NCBI GenBank assembly: GCA_947167415.1
Contig: CAMVHY010000090.1
Coordinates: 1 to 6,167 of the forward strand
DNA: 6,167 bases
Reading direction: 5' to 3'
From: an uncultured Clostridia bacterium
GTDB taxonomy: Bacteria > Bacillota > Clostridia > Lachnospirales > CAMVHY01
The notes beneath the pieces were generated by a model. That model was not told the origin of the DNA and ran no database searches. It saw nothing but the letters and a program-made list of their open reading frames with translations. The translations under genes and the position numbers were made by a program. Of the stretch, positions 1 to 6,167 are shown piece by piece. The first letter of the stretch is position 1. Each line of letters opens with the position of its first letter.

Positions 1-70
1 TAGAAGAATTTACCAGTCAATCGAGGTATTTTGTTGCTAAAAAAATATTTTTTGTTTGTTTTTAAAATAT

Positions 71-75
71 GGAGG
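71..75 (+). promoter_or_regulatory. Shine-Dalgarno site that decides the orphan gene start
   Basis: GGAGG lies 8 bases before the ATG at 84 and overlaps the competing ATG at 69, which has only T/A-rich sequence ahead of it. This favours initiation at 84 and removes five residues (MEDKI) from the longer reading. Confidence 0.8.
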
Positions 76-83
76 ATAAAATT

Positions 84-1781
84 ATGGAAACGTCAAAAAG
101 TAATAAAAATAATTTAGAAGGACTAGTTGATAAGCTGAATTCAGATATTAATTTATTGGATGAAACTATAAAAAAGTTATTTGGTAAGCATAGTAATCAA
201 TATAATTTAGATTTTCAGCTATCATCTCTAGATTCCTTGTTAAATTTTAAGATACTATTGGTTGGTGGTGTTTGTGACGAAACAGTGCGGCAACAATGTG
301 GCATTAAAGAAAATTTTAAAGGTTACGTGATTGCTGCTAATGGTGATGGAGAATTATTTGCAGGGAACAAATTCAAGCCGGAAGTACAAAATGAGTTAGA
401 TAAATTAAAAATTTCAAATGAAAGTATGAAGGTTATTCTAGAGAATTTTTTGGATAATTGTAAATTCGAGGAAATCAACTTGAAAAAGTTTGAAATACTA
501 GAAAAATCAGAAGAAGGAGAAGAAGGAGAAGAAATAGGAAAAGAAGAAAAAAAAGAAGGAGAAGGAGCAACAGGAATTAAAGTTAAACTTGCCTCAGATA
601 ACGATTTTATAAAGATATGTAAGTTTATGTATCAAATGTTATATAGTGAAAAAGCATTGTATTTGAAGCCGTTTGATAATGGCGCTGATGCTATGACTCC
701 TCTGAGAAAAATTTTAGCAAAGTATAAAGTTTTTTTTGAGAAGATATTTAACATCGAAAATATTAAAGATTATTTCCAGAACCTTGATAAAGTAGAGTGT
801 GAGGATCAAACTTTTAAAAAATTGATAGATGAATTTGGAGGAGCAGGAAATATAAGCAGTAAGATAATTAAAGTTATAGATGAAGTTGAGAAAGATAAAC
901 AAACAAAAGAAAACCAGAAAACACAAAAAGCAAAAAAACCAGAAAACACAAAAAGCAAAAAAAACAAAAACACAAAAAGCAAAAAAACCAAAATGGACTG
1001 GCTTAGAATTCGGGCCAGAATTGAGGAAATATGTGAAATGGTATTTTCTGTTGGTGGGTTGGTTTCAACTGCTTTAATTACGCTCGGAATTTTACCGTGG
1101 GGAGCATTAGGAATTGGAATTTGCGCGACACTTGCTTTTATTGGAATAACTCGTTTTATTGCTACGAATAGCTGGACTGCTAATCATAATTTTGGATATG
1201 AGCGGAAAAAATATTTTCCTGAGCGCAAGGAATATGGAACAGGGATATTGTTTCTGTTTAAAGTGTTTATTATTCCTTTGATTTCTTTGATTGCAGGTGC
1301 TATATTTGTAGCTCTCGGAGCAACTGGAGTTTTGAGCCTCAGTCTAGGTTTGGGTTTAGGGATACCGCTTTTGGGCTCGTTTGTGATTGGTGGGATAAAT
1401 CTTGCTTTTGGTTTCTTTAATCCTCAAAAGAACAAAACAAAAGTGAAATCAACAGATAATCTTTGGGGCGTATACATGGGAATTTCTGCTGTTATCGCCG
1501 CCGCTACATTTTTAGGTTTGGGATTCGGTGAAATTTTAGCATTGCCCACAGCTGTTGCTTTGGCTGCGCCGTTATGTATTTTGGGTATGGGAATTGGTTT
1601 TCTAACTTTATTTGCGTGGGTTGTAAGTAAATCGGGATCAAAAAAATTGAAGAAAGCGCTAGAAAATACTCAGTCTGAAATAAGTTGTCTAGGGTTTGGT
1701 TATTTTAGCGATAATAAGTATAATGAGCATAAGCTTTTATTAAGTGAATATGATACGAACTATGGTGTAGACAAGGAATAG
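84..1781 (+). CDS. Orphan membrane protein, Lys-rich linker plus three hydrophobic hairpins
   Basis: I do not recognise a family, and no enzymatic motif is evident. An in-frame ATG at 69 would give 570 residues, but the ATG at 84 is preferred: GGAGG (71-75) sits 8 bases upstream of it, whereas nothing SD-like precedes 69. Numbering from the 69 ATG, residues 1-140 are predicted soluble. Residues 145-166 are an acidic Glu/Gly/Lys tract, 170-270 are mixed helical-looking sequence, and 274-308 are a Lys-rich repeat tract. Three hydrophobic blocks follow (about 322-365, 391-450, 464-520), each long enough for two membrane helices, then a charged 50-residue tail. The linker, both inter-block loops (366-390, 451-463) and the tail are basic, so by the positive-inside rule N- and C-termini should both be cytoplasmic, with six helices in three hairpins. 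There is no signal peptide. The gene is convergent with the glycolytic operon. A membrane-anchored structural or secreted effector-like protein is possible but unsupported. Confidence 0.8.
   Translation: METSKSNKNNLEGLVDKLNSDINLLDETIKKLFGKHSNQYNLDFQLSSLDSLLNFKILLVGGVCDETVRQQCGIKENFKGYVIAANGDGELFAGNKFKPEVQNELDKLKISNESMKVILENFLDNCKFEEINLKKFEILEKSEEGEEGEEIGKEEKKEGEGATGIKVKLASDNDFIKICKFMYQMLYSEKALYLKPFDNGADAMTPLRKILAKYKVFFEKIFNIENIKDYFQNLDKVECEDQTFKKLIDEFGGAGNISSKIIKVIDEVEKDKQTKENQKTQKAKKPENTKSKKNKNTKSKKTKMDWLRIRARIEEICEMVFSVGGLVSTALITLGILPWGALGIGICATLAFIGITRFIATNSWTANHNFGYERKKYFPERKEYGTGILFLFKVFIIPLISLIAGAIFVALGATGVLSLSLGLGLGIPLLGSFVIGGINLAFGFFNPQKNKTKVKSTDNLWGVYMGISAVIAAATFLGLGFGEILALPTAVALAAPLCILGMGIGFLTLFAWVVSKSGSKKLKKALENTQSEISCLGFGYFSDNKYNEHKLLLSEYDTNYGVDKE
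916..989 (+). repeat. Three imperfect tandem copies of a 24-25 base A-rich unit inside the orphan gene
   Basis: The core CACAAAAAGC occurs at 922, 947 and 971, followed by A7, A8 and A7 runs. Copies 1 and 2 are nearly identical 25-mers (916-940, 941-965); copy 3 (966-989) is 24 bases. Because the first step is 25 bases, copy 1 is translated in a different frame (TQKAKKP) from copies 2 and 3 (NTKSKK), yet all read as Lys-rich linker. This is seen directly. Origin by replication slippage is inferred. Confidence 0.85.
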
Positions 1782-1810
1782 ACAACAAGACAAAATAAGC
1801 CAAATTTTTA

Positions 1811-1853
1811 AAAAAGAGCCTCTCGATTTTTTTATAAACCGAGAGGCTTTTTT
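1811..1853. terminator. Bidirectional intrinsic terminator between convergent genes
   Basis: The perfect 8-base arms GCCTCTCG (1818-1825) and CGAGAGGC (1840-1847) enclose a 14-base loop. T6 (1848-1853) follows on the plus strand. The A-rich run 1810-1815 gives a T tract on the minus strand, so one hairpin can end both the orphan gene (stop at 1781) and plsX (stop at 1905). Confidence 0.9.
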
Positions 1854-1904
1854 GACCCCAAAATTAACGTATAAACTTCTATCGATCGCAACAAAACAAA
1901 AAAA

Positions 1905-2936
1905 TTAAGCCTTGACAAGCTTAATTTTTTCTTTTAGATCATTTTTAACAAAACTAACACATTGCATAATTGCATTTTTTACCGCTCGATAATCAGACGC
2001 TCCATGAATTTTTACCACAATCGCATTTAATCCTAAAAACGGCGCTCCGCCTATTTCGTTATAATCAAATTTTTTTTTAAGATTTACAAACGCCGGCTTT
2101 ACCAATAAACCTCCGAGCTTTCTAAAAATATTTTTCTTAATATCATTTTTTAGCATCCTAAAAATATTTTTAGCCATACCTTCAATATTTTTCAGAATTA
2201 TATTTCCTACAAATCCATCGCAAACCAAAACATCTGCTATTCCTGAAAAAATATCGCGCGCTTCAATATTTCCTATAAAATTCAAATCCGAATTACTAAG
2301 CAACTCATACGCTTCCTTCGTTAAAACATTACCCTTCAAATTTTCTGTGCCAACATTTATTAAACCAACTCTCGGCTTATTTATTTTCATAATATTTTTC
2401 ATATAAACATATCCCATGTGCGCGAACTGCTCTAAATAAATCGCTTTGCAATCAACATTTGCCCCACTATCTAATAACAGAACAAATTTATTTTTATTTA
2501 CCGTCGGAAGCAAAGTTGCTAAAACCGGCCGGCTTATTCCCGGCAACCTTTTTAACAAAATAGTCGAACACGACAAAAGCGCTCCTGTACTTCCTGCTGA
2601 AACAAATCCGTCGGCTTCCTCTTCTTTTACTAAATTTAATCCCTTAACAATCGACGATTCTTTTTTATTTTTTATAGCCCAAGTTGGCGATTCATTATTT
2701 AAAATAACTTCCTGCGCGTTAATTATCTCAATATCAAAATTTAAACCTCGTCCTTTATATTCAGCGAGCTTTCTTTCTATAATTTCTTGTTTTCCAACCA
2801 AAAAAATCTTTAAATTTTCACACAAACCAAAAACTTCGACACAACCTTTTATTATTTCATCAGGAGCTTTATCGCCGCCCATTGCATCTACAGCAATAAT
2901 TATTTTTTTATTTTCCTTTTTATTTTCTTCCGCCAT
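1905..2936 (-). CDS. plsX: Phosphate acyltransferase PlsX (acyl-ACP:phosphate)
   Basis: PlsX converts acyl-ACP and phosphate to acyl-phosphate, the acyl donor used by membrane-bound PlsY to make lysophosphatidate. It acts at the cytoplasmic face of the membrane. At 343 residues the length is normal for the family. Visible family motifs are VDAMGGDKAP (16-25), SAGSTGAL (113-120, where SAGNTGAL is more usual), the LPGISRPVLATLLPT stretch (131-145), LLDSGANVDCK (154-164), VGLINVGTE (190-198), IGNIEARDIF (221-230), CDGFVGNIILK (239-249) and the C-terminal GGAPFLG/KIHGASD segment (296-315). The start is supported by AAGAGG (2944-2949), 7 bases upstream, and no other Met precedes the DAMGGD motif; the first ten residues are a Lys/Glu-rich extension. 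It is the last gene of the operon: its SD overlaps the pyk stop codon and the intergenic gap is 11 bases, so translational coupling is likely. The usual neighbours rpmF, acpP and fab genes are absent here. Confidence 0.96.
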   Translation of the reverse strand: MAEENKKENKKIIIAVDAMGGDKAPDEIIKGCVEVFGLCENLKIFLVGKQEIIERKLAEYKGRGLNFDIEIINAQEVILNNESPTWAIKNKKESSIVKGLNLVKEEEADGFVSAGSTGALLSCSTILLKRLPGISRPVLATLLPTVNKNKFVLLLDSGANVDCKAIYLEQFAHMGYVYMKNIMKINKPRVGLINVGTENLKGNVLTKEAYELLSNSDLNFIGNIEARDIFSGIADVLVCDGFVGNIILKNIEGMAKNIFRMLKNDIKKNIFRKLGGLLVKPAFVNLKKKFDYNEIGGAPFLGLNAIVVKIHGASDYRAVKNAIMQCVSFVKNDLKEKIKLVKA

Positions 2937-2947
2937 AAAACAACCTC

Positions 2948-4666
2948 TTAACTTTTATTTCCGTTATAAACTATTCCTTTTATGCTATCCAATAAATCCG
3001 CAATAACTTTTGCTTGCTTGTTATCATCGTTTTCCCAACTTCCAACAACAACACCCGAAGACTTTTTAATAAACGGCAATAAATCATCATTTATTTCTGG
3101 CGTAACGATAATATCTCCGTCTTTAAAACAATTTCGTGCCTGTTCAAAAACTTTTATTACGCACGCTCTTCCTGAAACAACTTTATTTCCAATTCCTTGT
3201 CCTTTTGCTAAAACATCTCCAACAATTTGCACTTTCAAAGTATTCGTCGCTCCCGAAACTCCAACCGGAATTCCTGCTGCTATTACAATCGCATCCCCAC
3301 TTTTAGCTAATCCCGTTTCCATAGATTTTTCTACAGCAATACTAAACGTCCCGTCGTTTATATTTATTTTATCAGACAAAATTGGCAAACATCCCCAAGT
3401 TAAACTTAATTGTCTCCAAACATGCTCATTCGGTGTAATTGCCAAAATCGGACAAACTGGTCTAAACTTCGAAAGCATTCTCGCTGTAAATCCAGAATTC
3501 GTAACCGTCGCTATACATGCAACTTTTAAATCCCTTGCAATCGTACACGTCGCAAAACTTATCGAATTAGTAATATTCGACCTAAAATTTTTATAGCTAC
3601 TCAAAAGTTCTTTATGATAATCAACCGAACTTTCTGTTTTATAAGCAATTCGTGCCATCATTTTTACACTCTCAACTGGATATTTCCCCTGAGCCGTTTC
3701 ACCCGAAAGCATAATCGCACTCGATCCGTCAATAATAGAATTTGCCACATCATTTGCTTCTGCTCTTGTCGGTCGTAAATTATTTACCATCGATTCAAGC
3801 ATTTGTGTTGCCGTTATAACTTCTTTTCCCTTTTCATTCGCCTTTTTTATTAATAATTTCTGCACCAACGGAACTTCTTCCGGTGGAATTTCGACACCTA
3901 AATCACCACGCGCAACCATAATTCCATCTGAAACTTCCAAAATCGAATCTATATTATTTACGCCGTCACGACACTCTATTTTCGCAATAACTTTTATATA
4001 TTCCCCATGATTATTTTTTAAAATCTCTTTTATTTTGACTACGTCCTCAGCAGTTCTTATAAACGACGCGGCGATAAAATCTATGCCATTTTCGATTCCA
4101 AATAATATATCTTTTTCGTCTTTTTCTGTCAGCGACGGTAAATTTACATAAACATCCGGAATATTTATTCCTTTACAAGAACCTAAAAATCCACTGTTAA
4201 TCACTTCGCAAATAATATCCGTTTCAGTTAAATCAAGCACTTTTAATTCTATTAAGCCATCATCAATTAAAACACGTCCGCCTTTTTTTAAATCTTTTGG
4301 CAAATCTTTATAAGTAACCGAAACGTGTTTTTCATCTCCGTCTATATTATTCGTTGTCAAAGTAAATTTATTTCCCTGTGCAAGATAAACTTTTTTGTCT
4401 AAAGCAAAACGTCCGATTCTTATTTCCGGTCCTTTAGTATCTAAAAGTATCGGCAACGGTATTTTTAATTTTTCTCTTACCGTTTTTACAGCCTTTATTA
4501 TTTCTCCATGCGTTTTATAATCGCCATGTGAAAAATTTATTCTCACCACATTCATTCCGGCTTTTGCCAAAAGTTCAATAATTTCAGTTTTATTACTTGC
4601 TGGTCCTAGCGTCGCAACAATTTTTGTCATCAAAAAATTTTTTTTCTGCGATAAATTTTTTGTCAT
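2948..4666 (-). CDS. pyk: Pyruvate kinase with C-terminal swivel-type extra domain
   Basis: Transfers phosphate from PEP to ADP, giving pyruvate and ATP, the last step of glycolysis in the cytoplasm. At 572 residues it is longer than the roughly 470-residue core, which is explained by an extra C-terminal domain. Barrel segments are about 13-84 and 181-355, the B domain about 85-180, the C domain about 356-480 and the extra PEP-utiliser-like domain about 488-565. Catalytic motifs are intact: RINFSHG (42-48), LDTKGPEIR (75-83), IAKIE with the catalytic Lys229 and metal ligand Glu231, ARGDLG with metal ligand Asp255, ITATQML (284-290) and SGETAQGKYP (321-330). Glu81 in GPEIR is the residue associated with K+-dependent enzymes. 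The extra domain keeps its GQGIGNKVVSGRA entry but has lost the usual GG-TSHAA motif (residues 541-553 read VGSWENDDNKQAK). Start: the ATG at 4666 has an AGGGGG SD (10-base spacing). An in-frame ATG at 4630 fits the usual family N-terminus but has no SD. Confidence 0.97.
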   Translation of the reverse strand: MTKNLSQKKNFLMTKIVATLGPASNKTEIIELLAKAGMNVVRINFSHGDYKTHGEIIKAVKTVREKLKIPLPILLDTKGPEIRIGRFALDKKVYLAQGNKFTLTTNNIDGDEKHVSVTYKDLPKDLKKGGRVLIDDGLIELKVLDLTETDIICEVINSGFLGSCKGINIPDVYVNLPSLTEKDEKDILFGIENGIDFIAASFIRTAEDVVKIKEILKNNHGEYIKVIAKIECRDGVNNIDSILEVSDGIMVARGDLGVEIPPEEVPLVQKLLIKKANEKGKEVITATQMLESMVNNLRPTRAEANDVANSIIDGSSAIMLSGETAQGKYPVESVKMMARIAYKTESSVDYHKELLSSYKNFRSNITNSISFATCTIARDLKVACIATVTNSGFTARMLSKFRPVCPILAITPNEHVWRQLSLTWGCLPILSDKININDGTFSIAVEKSMETGLAKSGDAIVIAAGIPVGVSGATNTLKVQIVGDVLAKGQGIGNKVVSGRACVIKVFEQARNCFKDGDIIVTPEINDDLLPFIKKSSGVVVGSWENDDNKQAKVIADLLDSIKGIVYNGNKS

Positions 4667-4676
4667 AAAATTAATT

Positions 4677-4683
4677 CCCCCTT
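4677..4683 (-). promoter_or_regulatory. Shine-Dalgarno site of pyk
   Basis: Read on the minus strand this is AAGGGGG, 10 bases before the ATG at 4666, inside the 36-base pfkA-pyk gap. It is the only SD-like sequence near either possible pyk start, which favours the longer protein with a 12-residue extension. The spacing is a little long and the site lacks a canonical GGAGG. Confidence 0.65.
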
Positions 4684-4702
4684 AAAAATAAAATTTATTT
4701 TT

Positions 4703-5683
4703 TTAAATCGCCAATATCTTTATTATATCATACATTTTTTTATCAAAATTCTTTTTCATATTCAATGCTTCGTTTATATCCAAATCTTCATATTTTCCGT
4801 TTACATAACTTATAACTCGATTTTTTTTATTTTTAACCAAAACATCAATTGCCATATAACCCATCATTGACGCATGCATTCTATCAATTGCTGTCGGACT
4901 TCCACCTCTTTGTAAATGTCCCAAAATTGTCGCACGAGTTTCTATGCCCGTAATCTTTTCTATTTCTTTTGCCATCTTGCTCGTATTTCCTATTCCCTCT
5001 GCAACTATTATTAAATTATGATTCTTGCCTTTAGATCTATTGGCAAAAATTTGTTGAATCAACATATCCATATCAACTTTTTCATGCATTTCCGGGATCA
5101 AAACTTCCTCTGCGCCGCCCGTAAGACTACACCATAAAGCAATATGTCCTGCGTGTCGTCCCATTACTTCAACCAAACTACATCTTTCATGTGAACTCGA
5201 AGTATCACGAATTTTATTTATCGCTTCCATTCCGGTATTAATTGCCGTATCAAATCCAATTGTATATTCCGTACAATCCAAATCTAAATCAATCGTTGCA
5301 GGAATACAAATTACGTTTGTTCCTAGTTGCGATAATTTTTGTGCGCCATGAAAAGATCCGTCTCCACCAATTACAACTAAAGCATCAAGCCCAAGCACTT
5401 GACAAATTTTGTGCGCGCGTTCGATTCCTGTTTCTTGCATCATTTCAGAACATCTCGCAGTTAATAAAAAAGTTCCGCCTCTATGAATAATTTCAGAAAC
5501 TGCCCGCGCATTCATCTCAATTATTTCTCCCGAAAGTAAACCAGCAAAACCACGTTTTATTCCGATTACATCCATTTCATTATAAATTGCCGTTCTAACA
5601 ACAGATCTAATTGCTGCGTTCATTCCAGGAGCATCTCCTCCACTCGTCAAAACGCCTATTTTTTTAACATTATTACTAGCCAT
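4703..5683 (-). CDS. pfkA: ATP-type 6-phosphofructokinase
   Basis: Phosphorylates fructose 6-phosphate to fructose 1,6-bisphosphate, the committed step of glycolysis, as a cytoplasmic (normally tetrameric) enzyme. The 326 residues match the usual bacterial length. Motifs: GVLTSGGDAPGMNAAIR (10-26) at the nucleotide site; GGDGS (106-110), whose second Gly marks ATP rather than pyrophosphate use; PATIDLDL (128-135) with catalytic Asp132 and Asp134; SSSHER (162-167); EVMGRHAG (172-179); AEG (228-230); ETRATILGHLQRGGSP (248-263) carrying the substrate-binding Arg/His residues. Arg26 and Arg30 match two allosteric-site arginines of the E. coli enzyme (R21, R25), while its R54 position appears to be Ala here. 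Odd point: the TIDND signature reads TIDLD, with Leu133 where Asn is usual. Start: AGGAGGG (5690-5696) lies 6 bases upstream of the ATG. First gene of the operon, 36 bases ahead of pyk. Confidence 0.97.
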   Translation of the reverse strand: MASNNVKKIGVLTSGGDAPGMNAAIRSVVRTAIYNEMDVIGIKRGFAGLLSGEIIEMNARAVSEIIHRGGTFLLTARCSEMMQETGIERAHKICQVLGLDALVVIGGDGSFHGAQKLSQLGTNVICIPATIDLDLDCTEYTIGFDTAINTGMEAINKIRDTSSSHERCSLVEVMGRHAGHIALWCSLTGGAEEVLIPEMHEKVDMDMLIQQIFANRSKGKNHNLIIVAEGIGNTSKMAKEIEKITGIETRATILGHLQRGGSPTAIDRMHASMMGYMAIDVLVKNKKNRVISYVNGKYEDLDINEALNMKKNFDKKMYDIIKILAI

Positions 5684-5739
5684 AAAAATCCCTCCTAACT
5701 TTTTAAATCAAAACAAATTCGCCTGAGCAAAACATTTAT

Positions 5740-5769
5740 ATTATCTGCTATTTGCAATATAAAATGCAA
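5740..5769 (-). promoter_or_regulatory. Candidate sigma-A promoter of the pfkA-pyk-plsX operon
   Basis: On the minus strand TTGCAT (-35, 5764-5769) is followed after 18 bases by GATAAT (-10, 5740-5745), matching consensus at 5 of 6 positions in each hexamer. Transcription would start near 5733, leaving a leader of about 50 bases that contains the pfkA SD. A weaker alternative lies further upstream (TTGATT, 17 bases, TAAATT). No riboswitch-like structure is evident in the leader. Confidence 0.55.
5752..5769. repeat. Short inverted repeat overlapping the -35 region of the operon promoter
   Basis: TTGCA (5752-5756) and TGCAA (5765-5769) form perfect 5-base arms around an 8-base AT spacer. The repeat spans the -35 hexamer and most of the spacer, where a repressor could act. 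Such short arms can arise by chance in AT-rich DNA, so the operator role is speculative. Confidence 0.25.
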
Positions 5770-5810
5770 CCTGAATAATTTATTGCTATATATTTTTAAA
5801 ATCAATAATA

Positions 5811-5848
5811 AAAAATAAAAAAAGCATGAATTTATACCTCATGCTTTT
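5811..5848 (-). terminator. Intrinsic terminator reading leftward, upstream of pfkA
   Basis: Ten-base arms AAAAGCATGA (5820-5829) and TCATGCTTTT (5839-5848) enclose a 9-base loop. On the minus strand the hairpin is followed by T7-A-T5 (the A-rich run 5811-5823 of the plus strand), so it stops leftward transcripts coming from the transposase side before the pfkA promoter. The stem is AT-rich with few G-C pairs, and the plus-strand tail is only about four T, so the opposite direction is unlikely. Confidence 0.7.
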
Positions 5849-5954
5849 AAGTCCAAAAATTATTTTTTGGTTAATTTAAATCCGACTTATAAAGTTTATT
5901 ATTGTTTTATTGTCTAAAATTCTTTTTCTGAATAAATTGCAATCTAGGCAGTAT
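5849..5954. other. AT-rich spacer between terminator and transposase stop
   Basis: No gene is visible. CCAAAAA (5853-5859) and TTTTTGG (5864-5870) form a small palindrome with a 4-base loop, possibly a weak second hairpin. The insertion sequence should end somewhere in this stretch, since terminal repeats normally lie shortly beyond the transposase stop. With the other end outside the window, neither the inverted repeat nor a target duplication can be assigned. Confidence 0.4.
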
Positions 5955-6167
5955 TCACATAAAAAGCAAATCAAAAATAAAAGCAAGGGAGATGGTAGAG
6001 ATAAAAATAGAATCAAGTTTATCATAACGAGTAAAAACTTTTCTAAAACGTTTTAATCTCAGAAAATATCGTTCAATAGTATTGCGATGTTTATAAAGTT
6101 GTCGATCATAATTCCAAGGCAACTTACGATTTTTTTTTAGGAGGAACAACTGTTTTAAAGCCGTGAT
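5955..6167 (-). pseudogene. IS5-family transposase, C-terminal part with a frame break at an A9 run
   Basis: This is the end of a DDE transposase that cuts and joins insertion-sequence ends. The visible 64-residue reading from 6149 contains Y-K-H-R-N-T-I-E followed by K six residues after the Glu, an exact Y(2)R(3)E(6)K signature of the IS4/IS5 supergroup (about 6095-6051), including the third catalytic acid. It then reads RFRKVFTRYDKLD and a hydrophobic tail, typical of IS5 C-termini. Upstream of 6139 the family-like sequence (HGFKTVVPP) lies in a different frame. It joins the NRK-LPWNYD frame across nine A (plus-strand T9, 6130-6138), whereas eight A would give continuous PPKKNRK. Either the copy is inactivated by a one-base insertion or slippage restores the frame. 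The TTG at 6149 is therefore not a real start. The gene runs off the right edge, so its N-terminal two thirds cannot be judged. Confidence 0.8.
5955..6167 (-). mobile_element. Partial IS5-type insertion sequence, cut by the window edge
   Basis: The minimum extent is the transposase remnant. The true left boundary probably falls between about 5870 and 5954 but no terminal repeat could be confirmed. The element lies upstream of pfkA in the same orientation, separated from the operon promoter by the leftward terminator at 5811-5848, so it is not expected to drive or read into the operon. Confidence 0.65.

Noticed and set aside
1..65. Frame open from the left edge to a TAA at 63-65, possibly the tail of an upstream gene
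   Set aside because: Only 20 codons are visible with no recognisable sequence, and such a length is easily open by chance.
31..68. Possible promoter for the orphan gene (TTGTTG or TTGCTA with a TAAAAT box)
   Set aside because: Spacing does not fit any -35/-10 pair, and the TAAAAT box would start transcription beyond the SD.
714..1077. Small open frames on both strands inside the orphan gene
   Set aside because: They are shadows of the A-rich repeat and Lys codons. The 880-1077 frame matters only as the alternative frame of the repeat.
2446..3596. Two long plus-strand open frames (186 and 204 codons) opposite plsX and pyk
   Set aside because: They lie antisense to clearly conserved genes, have no family resemblance and no convincing SD; they follow from the codon bias of the real genes.
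5242..5490. 82-codon plus-strand frame opposite pfkA
   Set aside because: It is antisense to conserved pfkA sequence with no independent support.
5853..5870. CCAAAAA/TTTTTGG palindrome as a second terminator
   Set aside because: The stem is short and nearly all A-T without a good T tract; noted only as a possible weak hairpin.
6139..6144. AGGAGG on the plus strand, resembling a strong ribosome binding site
   Set aside because: It is the complement of the CCTCCT encoding Pro-Pro in the transposase, and no plus-strand gene follows before the window end.

Overview
The window is AT-rich DNA (about 30% G+C by eye) with purine-rich Shine-Dalgarno (SD) sites, a sigma-A-like promoter, intrinsic terminators and TGG-coded tryptophan, so standard code 11. 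A pyruvate kinase carrying an extra C-terminal swivel-type domain, encoded directly behind pfkA, points to a low-G+C Gram-positive bacterium, most likely a Clostridia relative. The strong AT bias and homopolymer runs would also fit a host-associated lineage. This placement is inference.

Layout, left to right. Positions 1-83 are a short leader. From 84 to 1781 (+) lies one orphan gene for a protein of about 565 residues. It has a soluble N-terminal half with an acidic tract and a Lys-rich tract, and a C-terminal half made of three paired hydrophobic blocks. I do not recognise its family. A bidirectional terminator (about 1811-1853) separates it from a convergent three-gene operon on the minus strand. 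In transcription order that operon is pfkA (5683-4703), pyk (4666-2948) and plsX (2936-1905), with gaps of 36 and 11 bases, each gene having its own SD, and a candidate promoter at 5740-5769. From about 5850 to the right edge is a minus-strand terminator, an AT-rich spacer and the 3' part of an IS5-type transposase whose frame is broken at a run of nine A.

Working together: PfkA (fructose-6-phosphate to fructose-1,6-bisphosphate) and Pyk (PEP to pyruvate plus ATP) are the two classical control points of glycolysis. PlsX makes acyl-phosphate for phospholipid synthesis. Co-transcribing it with them ties membrane lipid supply to glycolytic expression, an uncommon arrangement as far as I know.

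No defence system, CRISPR array, RNA gene or clearly new multi-gene system is visible. The points most worth following up are the orphan membrane protein with its frame-shifted internal repeat, the A9 frame break in the transposase, the altered TIDND motif in PfkA, and the degenerate swivel domain of Pyk.
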